Shown here one piece after another: positions 42,526 to 51,900 of a stretch of DNA of 64,000 bases (its first letter is position 1; each line of letters starts with the position of its first letter). Both the position numbers and the translations under genes were made by a program. The stretch is from assembly GCA_937907025.1 (NCBI GenBank), contig CALESJ010000001.1, forward strand, positions 1 through 64,000. The letters are read 5' to 3'. A model generated the notes under the pieces. That model saw only the letters and a list, made by a program, of their open reading frames with translations, did no database searches and was not told the DNA's origin. Source of the DNA: an uncultured Faecalibacterium sp. Its GTDB lineage: Bacteria; Bacillota; Clostridia; Oscillospirales; Ruminococcaceae.

Positions 42526-42583
42526 TGGACACTGGACTGATTTCGTGCTATAATCAGTCTAAATTTTGTCCTGTAATCAGACT
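42526..42583 (+). promoter_or_regulatory. Promoter and direct repeats upstream of the AbrB-like gene
   Basis: TGGACA (42526-42531), 17-bp spacer, perfect TATAAT (42549-42554). Two direct repeats AATCAGTCTAA (42552-42562) and AATCAGACTAA (42574-42584) start inside the -10 box and are 22 bp apart, two helical turns, consistent with an operator. It lies at the left edge of the R-M island. Confidence 0.65.
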
Positions 42584-42607
42584 AATAATAGGCTAGGGGT
42601 GAAGGTT

Positions 42608-42805
42608 GTGAATGATTCACTGGTTTATCTGGACACCTATGTGCTTCAGCAAGATATGAGAGTTCGTATGCCGAAAACTATTTTGGCAAATCTCAATCTT
42701 GAAAAAGGAAAATCCAAATTTGATATCTATTTGGACCAATTGAACAATGCCATCGTTTTAAAGCCTTGCAAGTTTCCAGCAAAGTCGGAAGAGAATGGCC
42801 TATGA
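42608..42805 (+). CDS. SpoVT/AbrB-like small DNA-binding protein
   Basis: A 65-residue protein: VNDSLVYLDTYVLQQDMRVRMPKTILANLNLEKGKSKFDIYLDQ. The swapped-hairpin AbrB pattern (R-MPKTILANLNLEKG.. FDIY) is visible in the centre. GTG 42608 has AGGGGTG about 6 bases upstream. It probably regulates its own promoter and/or the methyltransferases downstream, or is an antitoxin half of a lost pair. Overlaps the following ORF by ATGA. Confidence 0.65.
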   Translation: MNDSLVYLDTYVLQQDMRVRMPKTILANLNLEKGKSKFDIYLDQLNNAIVLKPCKFPAKSEENGL

Positions 42806-42903
42806 GCACAATTTTGCTGAGCTTTGATGCCGAAACCTTCGCGCATCTTGAGGATGGAAAGAAAAAGTTCTTTTGATATTATCGCCGATGATGATATTGG
42901 CTA
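42802..42903 (+). pseudogene. Remnant of an ASCH-domain protein
   Basis: ATG 42802 opens MSTILLSFDAETFAHLEDGKKKFF and stops. This resembles the first 24 residues of ASCH/PUA-fold proteins (ILLS-x-[..]-G-K-K-F-E-Y-R). A second short stretch in another frame, DIIADDDIG, then ends at 42903. A deletion appears to have removed the middle. The 4-base overlap with the AbrB-like gene is kept. Confidence 0.5.
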
Positions 42904-42919
42904 ATGTACGAGGGTATAA

Positions 42920-44560
42920 ATGACAGATAATCACGATTCAATGTGGGCAACACTTGCGCAAGATAGCTTGAGGTTCGAACAAGAAATGGACCCGTTGTAT
43001 CGCAAGCAAACGGGTAGTTATTATACGGCTCTTGAGCTCGCTTACGCTATGATGCAGGAAATGATAGTCGGCTTGTCTGAAGTAGATAAGAAGCTGATCT
43101 ATAAAAAGAAATTTCTGGAACCCTGCGTCGGAACCGGAAATTTTGTATACGCGTATCTAAGAGTTTGTAAATCGTTGCACTTTACATCAGAGCAGTATAA
43201 GGAGCTGATAAATAATATTTATGCCTGCGATATCAACTCCGGCGCGTTGGCAATATACAAGCGTAATCTTACACGATACGTTCAATATCTATTTCATATT
43301 TCTTTAGATGATTCTTATTTTTCAACCCACCTGGGTACGGGTTTGATGATTGATGTTAACGAAGAAGAACCCAGGTATATCGCAATTACGGATATTTTTC
43401 CATCCGAGGTTGTGGGGAGCGGGTTTGACTTTGTAGTTACCAATCCGCCATATAAGAACCTGAAAGCGGAGCGTGGCCATTATCAAACGTCCGGTCAATA
43501 TCATGGCGACAAGGATAAATATACAAAAATCAGTCAACTTGCCGCACATCAATTCTCTTTTTCTTCTGTAGGGACTCTTAATCTTTACAAATTGTTTGTT
43601 GAAGAAATCATCGAACGATATACCGCTCCGAATGGAACCTGCTCTTTGCTGATTCCGTCCTCTATTCTTTCGGACAAAACATGTTCAAAATTGAGGACGC
43701 GATTGCTGGAAACCTGTTCATTGAAATCCCTGAGAATCATTGCCGAAACCAGCAATTATGTGGACGCATCACAAGCTCTTTGTGCAATGTTGCTTACAAA
43801 GGGCGGAAGAACATCTGATGTTTATATTGATGGATCTTATGCGGGGGACATCCATCATGGTACAACGGTGTCCATAGAAAAAATTCTTGATTCCTCCACC
43901 GGAAACGCAATCCTGGTTTTGGCGCCGGAGGAATATACCATCCGGAAAAAGATGCAGGAATCCCCGGCAATCAAAGAAATCCCCTATATCGCCAATTTGC
44001 GCGGCGAATTGGATATAACCCTTAACAAGGCGTCTATTGTTATGGAAAAAACGCCATACACGCTTTATAGAGGTCGACATGTGGGGTACTATCACATAAA
44101 CGAATTGCCCCAAAAAGAATATGTGGATGTGTCTTTCGTGCATTCCACAGCAAAGGAACGGTTCATACACAGCCAGCGCTTGATATGCCCGCAGATCGCA
44201 AATATGGCAAAAAAGCGAAGAGTTTCTTTTGCGCTGGTTCCACCGGAAAGTGTACTGGGCAATAGCTGCAACTTTATTTCCGTTGATGAAAACGAGGATG
44301 GGGTAGATTACTATTTCCTCTTGGGAGTATTAAATTCTCAGCTTATGGATTGGTTTTTTAAACTGACAAGCAGCAATAACCATATTAACAATTATGAAAT
44401 TGATCATTTCCCCATTCCCATACACTATGAAGGTAAACCGAAAATTTCAGAATTAGTGCGCCGGTATCTGGAAGCGCCCAGCGAAGAGATTCTGGTTCGC
44501 ATTGAAGAACTGGTAAAACAAGCGTATGGCATTCTGCCGCTTGAGAAAAAGGGGAGGTGA
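42920..44560 (+). CDS. Type II adenine-N6 DNA methyltransferase
   Basis: A 546-residue gamma-class m6A methyltransferase. AdoMet motif I FLEPCVGTGNFVYAYLR (about residues 73-89), catalytic NPPY (N175-Y178), then motifs to LIPSSILSDK. The C-terminal half has a TaqI/Eco57I-like target-recognition pattern ending with LLGVLNSQLMDWFFKLTSSNNHINNYEIDHFPIPI. It lies in one operon with the C5 methyltransferase (they overlap slightly) opposite an Alw26I/Eco31I/Esp3I-type endonuclease. That family carries one adenine and one cytosine methyltransferase for its asymmetric site. Confidence 0.92.
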   Translation: MTDNHDSMWATLAQDSLRFEQEMDPLYRKQTGSYYTALELAYAMMQEMIVGLSEVDKKLIYKKKFLEPCVGTGNFVYAYLRVCKSLHFTSEQYKELINNIYACDINSGALAIYKRNLTRYVQYLFHISLDDSYFSTHLGTGLMIDVNEEEPRYIAITDIFPSEVVGSGFDFVVTNPPYKNLKAERGHYQTSGQYHGDKDKYTKISQLAAHQFSFSSVGTLNLYKLFVEEIIERYTAPNGTCSLLIPSSILSDKTCSKLRTRLLETCSLKSLRIIAETSNYVDASQALCAMLLTKGGRTSDVYIDGSYAGDIHHGTTVSIEKILDSSTGNAILVLAPEEYTIRKKMQESPAIKEIPYIANLRGELDITLNKASIVMEKTPYTLYRGRHVGYYHINELPQKEYVDVSFVHSTAKERFIHSQRLICPQIANMAKKRRVSFALVPPESVLGNSCNFISVDENEDGVDYYFLLGVLNSQLMDWFFKLTSSNNHINNYEIDHFPIPIHYEGKPKISELVRRYLEAPSEEILVRIEELVKQAYGILPLEKKGR

Positions 44561-44565
44561 ACATC

Positions 44566-45966
44566 ATGGAAAAATGTGAGCAGCACGGCGCCAAAACACT
44601 TTTCAATGATCAAGGCGTTGTATTGCGCCGATTTGCAGAAGATGTTCGCCGGTTCTTACCAAACATTACAGAGGAAGCCTGTACAGATATTCTTGCAGGG
44701 AGAATGACTTTGCGGGATGTATGTCAAAAGTACAATGGGACGCCTGACCTGTTCAGCCAAAAGGTCTTACCCAATATTGAAACAAAATACCGCAAGATTT
44801 TAGCTTCGGAAGTGTTGAATCATACCACTTTTAAGTTGAGTGATTTGGATCTTGAAATGATTAAACCCGTGCCGCAGGGAGGCAGTTGGAAAGATATTCC
44901 GCAGGAAACGGTGCAAAAATCCAAGCGTTTGGCCAGAATCGCGCAAACCGGGGGCCGGACGACCCTGTATGGGCGGATTGATTATAGCAAACCTTCCTAT
45001 ACCATCACGACCTACTTTAACAGACCCGGGAACGGCACATATGTTCACCCGGTGCATGAGAGGGTTCTTAGCGTTCGTGAAGCAGCCAGATTCCAATGCT
45101 TTCCGGACGAGTATCTATTCTGTGGCAGCAAAACTGATATGCTGAAACAGGTCGGAAATGCAGTACCGGTATTGCTGGCGTATAATATTGGAAAATCCAT
45201 TAAAGATAAGACCGGATGCACAACTTCGGTGGACTTGTTCTCCGGAGCTGGCGGAATGACCTATGGGTTTAAACTGGCCGGAATAAAAGCCGTCATCGCC
45301 AATGATATTGTGGAAGCTGCATGTGTTACTCTAAAAACCAACAATCCGGAAATTCCTGTTCTGTGTGGCGACGTTACGGATGAAGAAACAAAATCAGCCA
45401 TCATCTCAGCCGGAGTCAAGGGAGGAGCAGATATTATTTGCGGCGGTCCGCCGTGCCAGGGCTTCTCGATGGCCGGATACCGGATGAAAGATGATCCCCG
45501 CAATCAATTGTTCAGACATTTTGTGGATATTGTATCCGGGGTCAATCCCAAAGTGATCGTCTTTGAGAATGTGGAAGGAATTCTTAGCTATCAGGGCGGC
45601 GAAACGTATCGCAATATTATCGAACTCTTTTCCGAGTTGGGATATTACACAGAGGGTAGAACACTGATGGCAAACCATTATGGAGTCCCTCAGCGCCGAA
45701 AACGGGTGATCATATTATGCACAAAAAAAGATCTGGGTGTCATGCCGGCAGATCTTTTTCCCACGCCGGTTACTCCTGACATGAACTGCCAAGTCACTGC
45801 ATACGATACGATTTTCGACCTTGAAAAGGTGCCGTGCGGTGAGCATGCAGTATACAAATCGGAATATTCTTCTTATATTTTACAGTTTTTGAAGGGAAAT
45901 ATCTCCGCCGATGTGTATCTGGATGCGGTGAAGAGTGCCGAATGTATGTTGCCCAACCCTGAATGA
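44566..45966 (+). CDS. Circularly permuted DNA cytosine-5 methyltransferase
   Basis: 467 residues with the motif order rearranged. Motifs IX-X come first (LSVREAARFQCFPDEYLFCGSKTD...QVGNAVP at about 196-201). Motif I follows (VDLFSGAGG, 222-230), then IV with catalytic Cys 297 (GGPPCQGFS), VI (FENVEG) and VIII (VPQRRKRV). A target-recognition segment would be N-terminal. The protein methylates cytosine and pairs with the adenine methyltransferase upstream. A GGGGAGGTGA ribosome site precedes ATG 44566. The C-terminus beyond VIII (about 90 residues) matches nothing I recognise. Confidence 0.92.
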   Translation: MEKCEQHGAKTLFNDQGVVLRRFAEDVRRFLPNITEEACTDILAGRMTLRDVCQKYNGTPDLFSQKVLPNIETKYRKILASEVLNHTTFKLSDLDLEMIKPVPQGGSWKDIPQETVQKSKRLARIAQTGGRTTLYGRIDYSKPSYTITTYFNRPGNGTYVHPVHERVLSVREAARFQCFPDEYLFCGSKTDMLKQVGNAVPVLLAYNIGKSIKDKTGCTTSVDLFSGAGGMTYGFKLAGIKAVIANDIVEAACVTLKTNNPEIPVLCGDVTDEETKSAIISAGVKGGADIICGGPPCQGFSMAGYRMKDDPRNQLFRHFVDIVSGVNPKVIVFENVEGILSYQGGETYRNIIELFSELGYYTEGRTLMANHYGVPQRRKRVIILCTKKDLGVMPADLFPTPVTPDMNCQVTAYDTIFDLEKVPCGEHAVYKSEYSSYILQFLKGNISADVYLDAVKSAECMLPNPE

Positions 45967-46060
45967 AACGGTGCAGCGCAAATTTAAAAGATGGAGAAAG
46001 TGGTGCGCCCGGTGATGTGCCGGTGGCAAGAAAAACGGTGGCGGCCGCTAATCAATAAAA

Positions 46061-46092
46061 TTAAGAGCCTCGGCAGATGCCGAGGCTCTTGG
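46061..46092. terminator. Bidirectional terminator between M and R genes
   Basis: A perfect AAGAGCCTCGGC / GCCGAGGCTCTT stem with AGAT loop, between the convergent methyltransferase and endonuclease transcripts. Confidence 0.85.
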
Positions 46093-46093
46093 T

Positions 46094-47494
46094 TTATAAG
46101 TGTTTGATCAGGCGGTCCTGTATGAGGGCCATTAATTCCTGGACCTCTTCTTTTATATCTTGGTAAGGTGCTGCTGCACGGTTGATTTTCCAGCAGATCT
46201 GATGTAGACAGTCATGTTCGCTGGTGGTAAGATCCGGAGCCGTGTTTCGGTTTTCTTTGTCGTTATAATCATAGACGGCATCTATGGCGATTCGACAATA
46301 TCGGGCCTTTTCGTTTCGGTTCCGTTCAGTATTATGCCGGGGCAGTGTTTTGATAATATCCCCGCGGTCGTTGAACTGGTAGGAATAATCAAAATAACCG
46401 AAATTCGGCTTCAGGAACGATTCCACCAGAAACGCTTCGCCGTACTGGGGGCACTTGGTGAGAATGGCCCATAGCACATACATAAAGTTTGCCATATTCT
46501 GCTTCAGGGCATCTCTATAAGGCCCGGCAATTTTCTCCTGGTTTTCGGCGTAGTGGGCCTTGATATACTCCCAAATTCTTTTTGAGTACCAGGACATGGG
46601 GTAAACATTGGTCCGGGCTTCCGTTTTTATGATTTTCTCAATGTCAATCAGCTGTAAGCGATCGCGCTTGGAGGAATTATCACCGCCTGGCATAGGCTGA
46701 AGGTAGCGTGGATCATGTACAAATCCAAGAGAAATGGGACCGATGTGATCTGCGGTGGTACCTTTGAAAAAGGCACTTCCCATGAATTGATTGGCCGCAT
46801 GAATATTTCCATCGCTCCAGTATTCGTAGGCGCGGCGATCTTTTGTGTAGGACTTCATATTTTCTTTTGATCTGCCGGTGTCCTGCGTTGCGCGACAGCA
46901 TCTGTTATATGTGTGGAAACCATCTGCTCGGTCGGGAAAGTCGGACATTGCACCGGGACCCAGGCATTTTTTACCCTTTTTTCTGCATGCAAACTCAAGC
47001 TTGTTAATGATTTCTTCTTTGGTGGCTTTGTACGGATCCAGATTGAGCTCACCTTTCTGAATCAGAAAAGCAGAAAATGCAAGGGTAGAATACTTATTTT
47101 TGCAAATTGCATCCCAGATATCGCTAATGTGGTCGCATTCTGTAAAATTGGTTCCAAATGTCTTGTTTAATGATTTCAAAAAATGTGCGTTTGGGTAATG
47201 ATAGTATAGCGACATTTTGCGGCCGCAGATCTGACACACTTTCCATTTGGTCGGATGAATGGCCAGCATTACATCGGCGTATACGCCCGGTCTAATGGGA
47301 ATACCCAATTGTGCAGCTTTGTCTTTGCACCACTTAATGCGTGCCTGCCCGGCTTCTGACTTGGCAGTGACGATCCATTTATAGGAACCGTCCTCCTTTT
47401 TGTCGATTCGAAGCCCTTGATAATTAGGATGGTTAGCAATCATCTTCATGTATTCGAGAAAATTCGGATGCCATTGTCTTTCTTCTTTTGCCAT
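46094..47494 (-). CDS. Alw26I/Eco31I/Esp3I-type HNH restriction endonuclease
   Basis: 466 residues. It has CxxC pairs (CQICGRKMSLYYHY, then CRKKGKKC and CC) that could bind zinc. An HNH-like centre reads TTADHIGPISLGFVHDPRYLQPMPGGDNSSKRDRL. The whole resembles the Alw26I/Eco31I/Esp3I family of type IIS enzymes, which cut outside an asymmetric GTCTC-like site. The presence of both an m6A and an m5C methyltransferase agrees. It is the third gene of the XRE-OGG-R operon. Assignment is by memory of the family. Confidence 0.78.
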   Translation of the reverse strand: MAKEERQWHPNFLEYMKMIANHPNYQGLRIDKKEDGSYKWIVTAKSEAGQARIKWCKDKAAQLGIPIRPGVYADVMLAIHPTKWKVCQICGRKMSLYYHYPNAHFLKSLNKTFGTNFTECDHISDIWDAICKNKYSTLAFSAFLIQKGELNLDPYKATKEEIINKLEFACRKKGKKCLGPGAMSDFPDRADGFHTYNRCCRATQDTGRSKENMKSYTKDRRAYEYWSDGNIHAANQFMGSAFFKGTTADHIGPISLGFVHDPRYLQPMPGGDNSSKRDRLQLIDIEKIIKTEARTNVYPMSWYSKRIWEYIKAHYAENQEKIAGPYRDALKQNMANFMYVLWAILTKCPQYGEAFLVESFLKPNFGYFDYSYQFNDRGDIIKTLPRHNTERNRNEKARYCRIAIDAVYDYNDKENRNTAPDLTTSEHDCLHQICWKINRAAAPYQDIKEEVQELMALIQDRLIKHL

Positions 47495-47530
47495 TCTGAA
47501 CCTCCTAATACTTACAGTGTTTTGCGCTTT

Positions 47531-48376
47531 TTATTGTATCCGTGGTGCTCTGGCTTGTTGTTTGCTCCTTTTGCTGTTTTGGGCATAATAAAACATATAC
47601 TGCTGCATCACACCCGCATAATCCGGGTAGAGTGGGAACGGATTATAACCATGGTATTCCTGGTCGATGATTCTTTTGATCCATACATCGATGGGGGCTT
47701 GCGCTAACCGGTGGTAGGCAAAAAGAGAAACACAGTTTGCAACTTTTACCCCTACGCCCTTGATTTTTGATAGCTCCAGAATCAATTCCTGATCCGAAAG
47801 AGTATGAAGCCTATGAAGGTCGATTTTTCCGGATAAGACCTGTTCTATCGCGTTAAGAACATATTTCGCCCGATAACCCAGTTTGCATTGTATAAGGTCT
47901 TCCTCTGTTGCGGTTTGCAGCTGAATTGCGGTTGGAAAGGAATAGCATTTCTCGTACTCTGTATCAATTATGGAGCCGAACTTTCTGCACAAAAGTTCAA
48001 CCGACTTTTTAATTGCGGGAATGCTTTTTCTTTGGAAAATGATAAACGTAATCAGCATTTCCCACTCGTCTTGTCTTAATATTCGGATTCCTTGCCCGAT
48101 TGAAGAGGCCTTTTTTAAAAAAAGATCATCGTCAGGAATCAATGCTCGAATGCGGGTATATTGTGTGGATAAATCGAAGTAGTTGTACCACACATCCTTC
48201 CATTCGTCTGCGGAACAATTTACAAAATACTCCTGCCCATTTATGGCAGTTATGTACAGGACTTTGTTGTGGTAAATAAAGCGGTACCTGTTTGAGTCCA
48301 CTTTGTCGGCTCTAAAGCACTGACCGCTGTCTATGATTTTTGCAAGGGAAAAATCATCATGGATTTGTATGTTCAT
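47531..48376 (-). CDS. OGG1-type 8-oxoguanine DNA glycosylase
   Basis: A 281-residue protein with an OGG_N domain at the start (IHDDFSLAKIIDSGQCFRADKVDSNRYRFIYHNKVLYI) and a helix-hairpin-helix-GPD core. The hairpin is SKIKGVGVKVANCVSLFAYHRLAQAPIDVWIKRII: the Lys in GVGVK is the Schiff-base residue and the Asp in APIDVW the catalytic acid. It excises oxidised guanine and can nick DNA. It starts inside the XRE regulator gene (4-base overlap) and precedes the endonuclease, an unusual place for a repair enzyme. Confidence 0.88.
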   Translation of the reverse strand: MNIQIHDDFSLAKIIDSGQCFRADKVDSNRYRFIYHNKVLYITAINGQEYFVNCSADEWKDVWYNYFDLSTQYTRIRALIPDDDLFLKKASSIGQGIRILRQDEWEMLITFIIFQRKSIPAIKKSVELLCRKFGSIIDTEYEKCYSFPTAIQLQTATEEDLIQCKLGYRAKYVLNAIEQVLSGKIDLHRLHTLSDQELILELSKIKGVGVKVANCVSLFAYHRLAQAPIDVWIKRIIDQEYHGYNPFPLYPDYAGVMQQYMFYYAQNSKRSKQQARAPRIQ

Positions 48377-48597
48377 ACGCTTCCATTATCCTCATAGATA
48401 AAAAGCTTATAAGCTTCAACACCCAATGCATCTGCTATTTTCTGTATATTATCTATGGAGATGTTCCTTTTTTCGCGTTCCAGGGCACTAATATATGTTC
48501 TATGCAATCCGGAAAGTTCGGCTAACTTTTCCTGAGATAATTCTTTGGCGGTGCGATATTCCTTCACATTTTTTGCGAAGATATGTATCAATTTCAT
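48373..48597 (-). CDS. XRE-family regulator, R-M controller-like
   Basis: A 74-residue single-domain HTH protein: AKNVKEYRTAKELSQEKLAELSGLHRTYISALEREKRNISIDNIQKIADALGVEAYKLF. Its size matches C (controller) proteins of type II R-M systems, which delay endonuclease expression. It is the first gene of the operon with the OGG protein and the endonuclease. Two 11-bp direct repeats overlap its promoter. Confidence 0.85.
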   Translation of the reverse strand: MKLIHIFAKNVKEYRTAKELSQEKLAELSGLHRTYISALEREKRNISIDNIQKIADALGVEAYKLFIYEDNGSV

Positions 48598-48632
48598 GGT
48601 GGTGGCCCTTTCCGTAAATCTATCTATAAATC

Positions 48633-48674
48633 ATTATCGTTCATTGTATACAATAAGTCTACATACAATAAGTC
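48633..48674 (-). promoter_or_regulatory. Controller promoter with C-box-like direct repeats
   Basis: Minus-strand TAGACT (48656-48661), 17-bp spacer, GATAAT (48633-48638). Two direct copies of GACTTATTGTA (48649-48659 and 48664-48674, period 15) and a TTGTATACAA palindrome overlap the -35 region. This arrangement fits autoregulation by the XRE protein. Confidence 0.65.
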
Positions 48675-48842
48675 CCATTTGCTTGGTCTTTCAAATTGGC
48701 AAGGAAAACTGAAAAAACGGCAGAACGCTTTTTTCAATCATTTGTGAAACACTATTTGTGCGATAGCGCCTTTGAATCCGGGGTGCCGTAACCGATATCC
48801 TTATGTATAGCTGTCGGCCGTGCGCATAACCGAGCAAGTATA

Positions 48843-48877
48843 ACAAAAGCCGGTCAACCATTCGGTTGGCCGGCTTG
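48843..48877 (-). terminator. Terminator after the double-activase gene, in the 396-bp island edge
   Basis: Minus-strand AGCCGGCCAACC / GGTTGACCGGCT stem followed by TTTTGTTAT. It is about 115 bases beyond the activase gene end. The remaining gap 48675-48842 is low-complexity AT-rich DNA with no gene and probably holds the island's right boundary. Confidence 0.75.
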
Positions 48878-48993
48878 GCAGTTGAGGGAAACAGGAATTG
48901 TGACCTTCCCATCATACAATCAAACGATATAGGAACCCCTAAAACATAGATTCACACATAACGCATCTTTGTGAGAAAATGCCAAGTGAGGGC

Positions 48994-51900
48994 TTACCCG
49001 TTTCGCGGCGTTTTGTCCAGGGTGCCGCCCGGCGTGTGGCCGCTGCCGGCACCGTGGCGCACATTCATCACCAGCATCTGCAGACGGTTCTCGATGTTGG
49101 CAAAGCTGACATCGGGGTCATAGTCCAGCGGCAGGATCTGCGCATCGGGGGTACTGTTCCTTGATCTTTTTGGTGATACCACGGCCCACCACATGGTTGG
49201 GCAGACAGCCGAACGGCTGCAGGATGACAAAGGCGCGGCAGCCGTTTTCGGCATGGTGCAAAATCTCGCCGGGGATCAGGATGCCTTCGCCTGCATCAAA
49301 GGTATGCGGGATGATGGGGTCGCTCTTGACGGCCAGATCCTGGATGCGGGCCGGCTTTTCGTAAAGGGGATGCGCCGAAGCAATGCGGTCGGTCAAGTCA
49401 TGCGCCGCGTCGAACAGATGGTCCGCCATACGGTACCAGGCCTTTTCGGCCGGGGTGCGGCCGACATGCTGCTCCTTGACCTGGCTGTCCTGGTAGAAGT
49501 AGGTCTTCTGGATAACGTCGGTCATCCGGGCTTCGATGATCTCAAAGCCGTTGCGCTCCAGGTAGGCTTCAATGTCACGGTTGGCGCCGGGGTGGAAGTT
49601 GAGCAGATATTCGCCGACGATGAGCACCCGCGGGCGCAGATGGGAGCGGTCATAGGGCACGGCCTTCATCTTTTCGATGCCGCGGCGCAGCCCTTCGGCG
49701 GCCCCACGCACACCGCCCTTCTCGATGCCTTCGACCAGGTCGTCCATTGCACTTTCAAAGGCGCGGTCCGCTGCGCCGCGTTTCAGCTCATAGGGGCGAA
49801 TCTTGCGCAGCAATTCCTCCAGCGCGTCGATCATCGGCAAACCGAAAGCAATGCGCACCGAGGACAACAGATTGAGCCGGAAACCCGGATGCAGATTGTG
49901 CACGTCCTTGTCATCGTTGGTCAGAATGGGAATGTTGGCAAACCCGGCATCGTCCAGCGCCTTGCGCAGCAGCGCGCTGTAATGGGTCAGGCGGCAGTCA
50001 CCGATATATTTGGCCATTGCCACCGCCGTATTGTCAAGGTCGTACTGGCCGCTTTGCAGGGCGGCAAGCACCTCGCCGATGACGATCTGGGCCGGGAAGC
50101 AGATGTCGTTATGGACATAGCGCTTGCCCATCCGGATGGCGTTCTCCCGCCCGATGGCCAGCGGCACTGCCCGGATACCCTGGGCGCTGAACACCGCCGA
50201 CAGCAGCCGACAGAACGCGTGGGAGGTGTTGGGCACCAGTACGGTTTTCTTTCGGTCGGCTTTTTCAAACTTGACCGGGTAAGGATCGCGCAGCGGCTGG
50301 GGCTTGGGCGGCTCGGTCTGCTGGGCACGGCGCATGGCGACCGTTTCCAGAAAGGAGCGCACCCGGATGCGCAGCGGCCCCTGGACATCGCTTTCGTCCA
50401 CCTTGAGGATCAGGGGGATTTTGCCGGAAATTTCCTTCATCAGGCGCAGAATCTCGTCGGACAGGTAGGCGTCATGGCCGCAGCCGAAGCTGACAAGCTG
50501 CACATACTCGAGGTGTGGGTTGCGTGCGGCGATGATGGCGCTGGAGAGCATCCGGGCATGGAAGTTGTTGACGATGTCCAGCCGGCTCATGCTCAGGTCG
50601 ACATCCTCGACACCGGGCACGGCGTCAGCCGTCAGCACCGGGATGCCCATACCGGCAAACAGTTCGGGCAGCTCATGGTTGACCAGCGAATCGTTCTGGT
50701 ACGGACGGGAGGCCAGGATAACCGCAAAGCGGTTTTCGCGGGTGACCTGGTCCAGCACCTCCTGGCCGCGGGTCTGCAGTGCCGTGTGGAAGGCACGCTC
50801 CGCCTCATCGGCGGCGCGCAGCGCGTGCTTGGTTTCCGCTGCCGGAATGTCAAAGGTTTCAGAGAAATAGCGGACCAGCTGCTTTTCCCGGTCGGTCGTC
50901 GTGAACCAGTGGAAGAGCGGCGCATCGTAGGGGATGCCCCACTGCTTGGCCGGATTGTCCGAGTTGCCGATAACCAGGGGATATCCCTTGACGACAGCAC
51001 ACATGGAACGGCTGGTGACCTGGGTGTTCTCGGTCGGGACGGTGGTCACGGCCGGCATGAAGATACGGTCCACCTTCTTTTCGGCCAGATTGCGGATATG
51101 ACCATGCACAAGTTTGGCAGGGAAGCAGACGGTATCCGACGTGACAGCCGATATGCCGCTTTCGTACAGTTTGCGGGTACTGCGGTCGGACAGCTGGACC
51201 CGGAAGCCCAGCCCGCGCAGCAGCGTACCCCAGAAAGGCAGTGTATCCCAGAAGGCCAGCACCCGCGGGATGCCGATGGTGATGCCACGGTCCCTGACCG
51301 GCTGGGCGATGGGATAGTCGCGCAGCAGCAGCTTTTCGCGCTCCTGAAACAGGTTGGGCACAGCGCCGGCCTTTTTGCGTTGTTCGGCCAGCTGGGCACG
51401 CACCTTTTCGTCCTTGGGGTCGCCCAGGATCTCGCCGCGCTCGCAGCGGTTGTTGGTGATCCAGGAATTGCCGTTGGAAAACCGCAGGATGGTCCGTTTG
51501 CAGTGGTTGGTGCAGAACGGGCAGGGGGCATTTTCCTCCTGATGGTAGGTGAAGTCCTCCAGGGCATCAAGGCCCAGGAAGGTCTGGTTTTCGGGATGTT
51601 CGTGGTAGCGCTCGCGGGTGAGCAGCGCAATGCCGATCGCCCCCATCAGGCCGGGGTACGGCGCCCGGATGACTTGGCGGCCGGTGTATTCTTCCAGCGC
51701 GCGCAGCACGGCGTTGTTTTCAAAGGTGCCGCCCTGTACGACGATGCGGTCGCCCAGCGAGTCGAGGTTGGACAGCCGGATGACCTTGGTAAAGACGTTC
51801 TCGATGATGGAGCGGCAGAGCCCGGCCATGATGTCCTGGGCGCTCTTGCCGTTGCGCTGTTCGGTGATGATGCTGCTGTTCATGAACACCGTGCAGCGGC

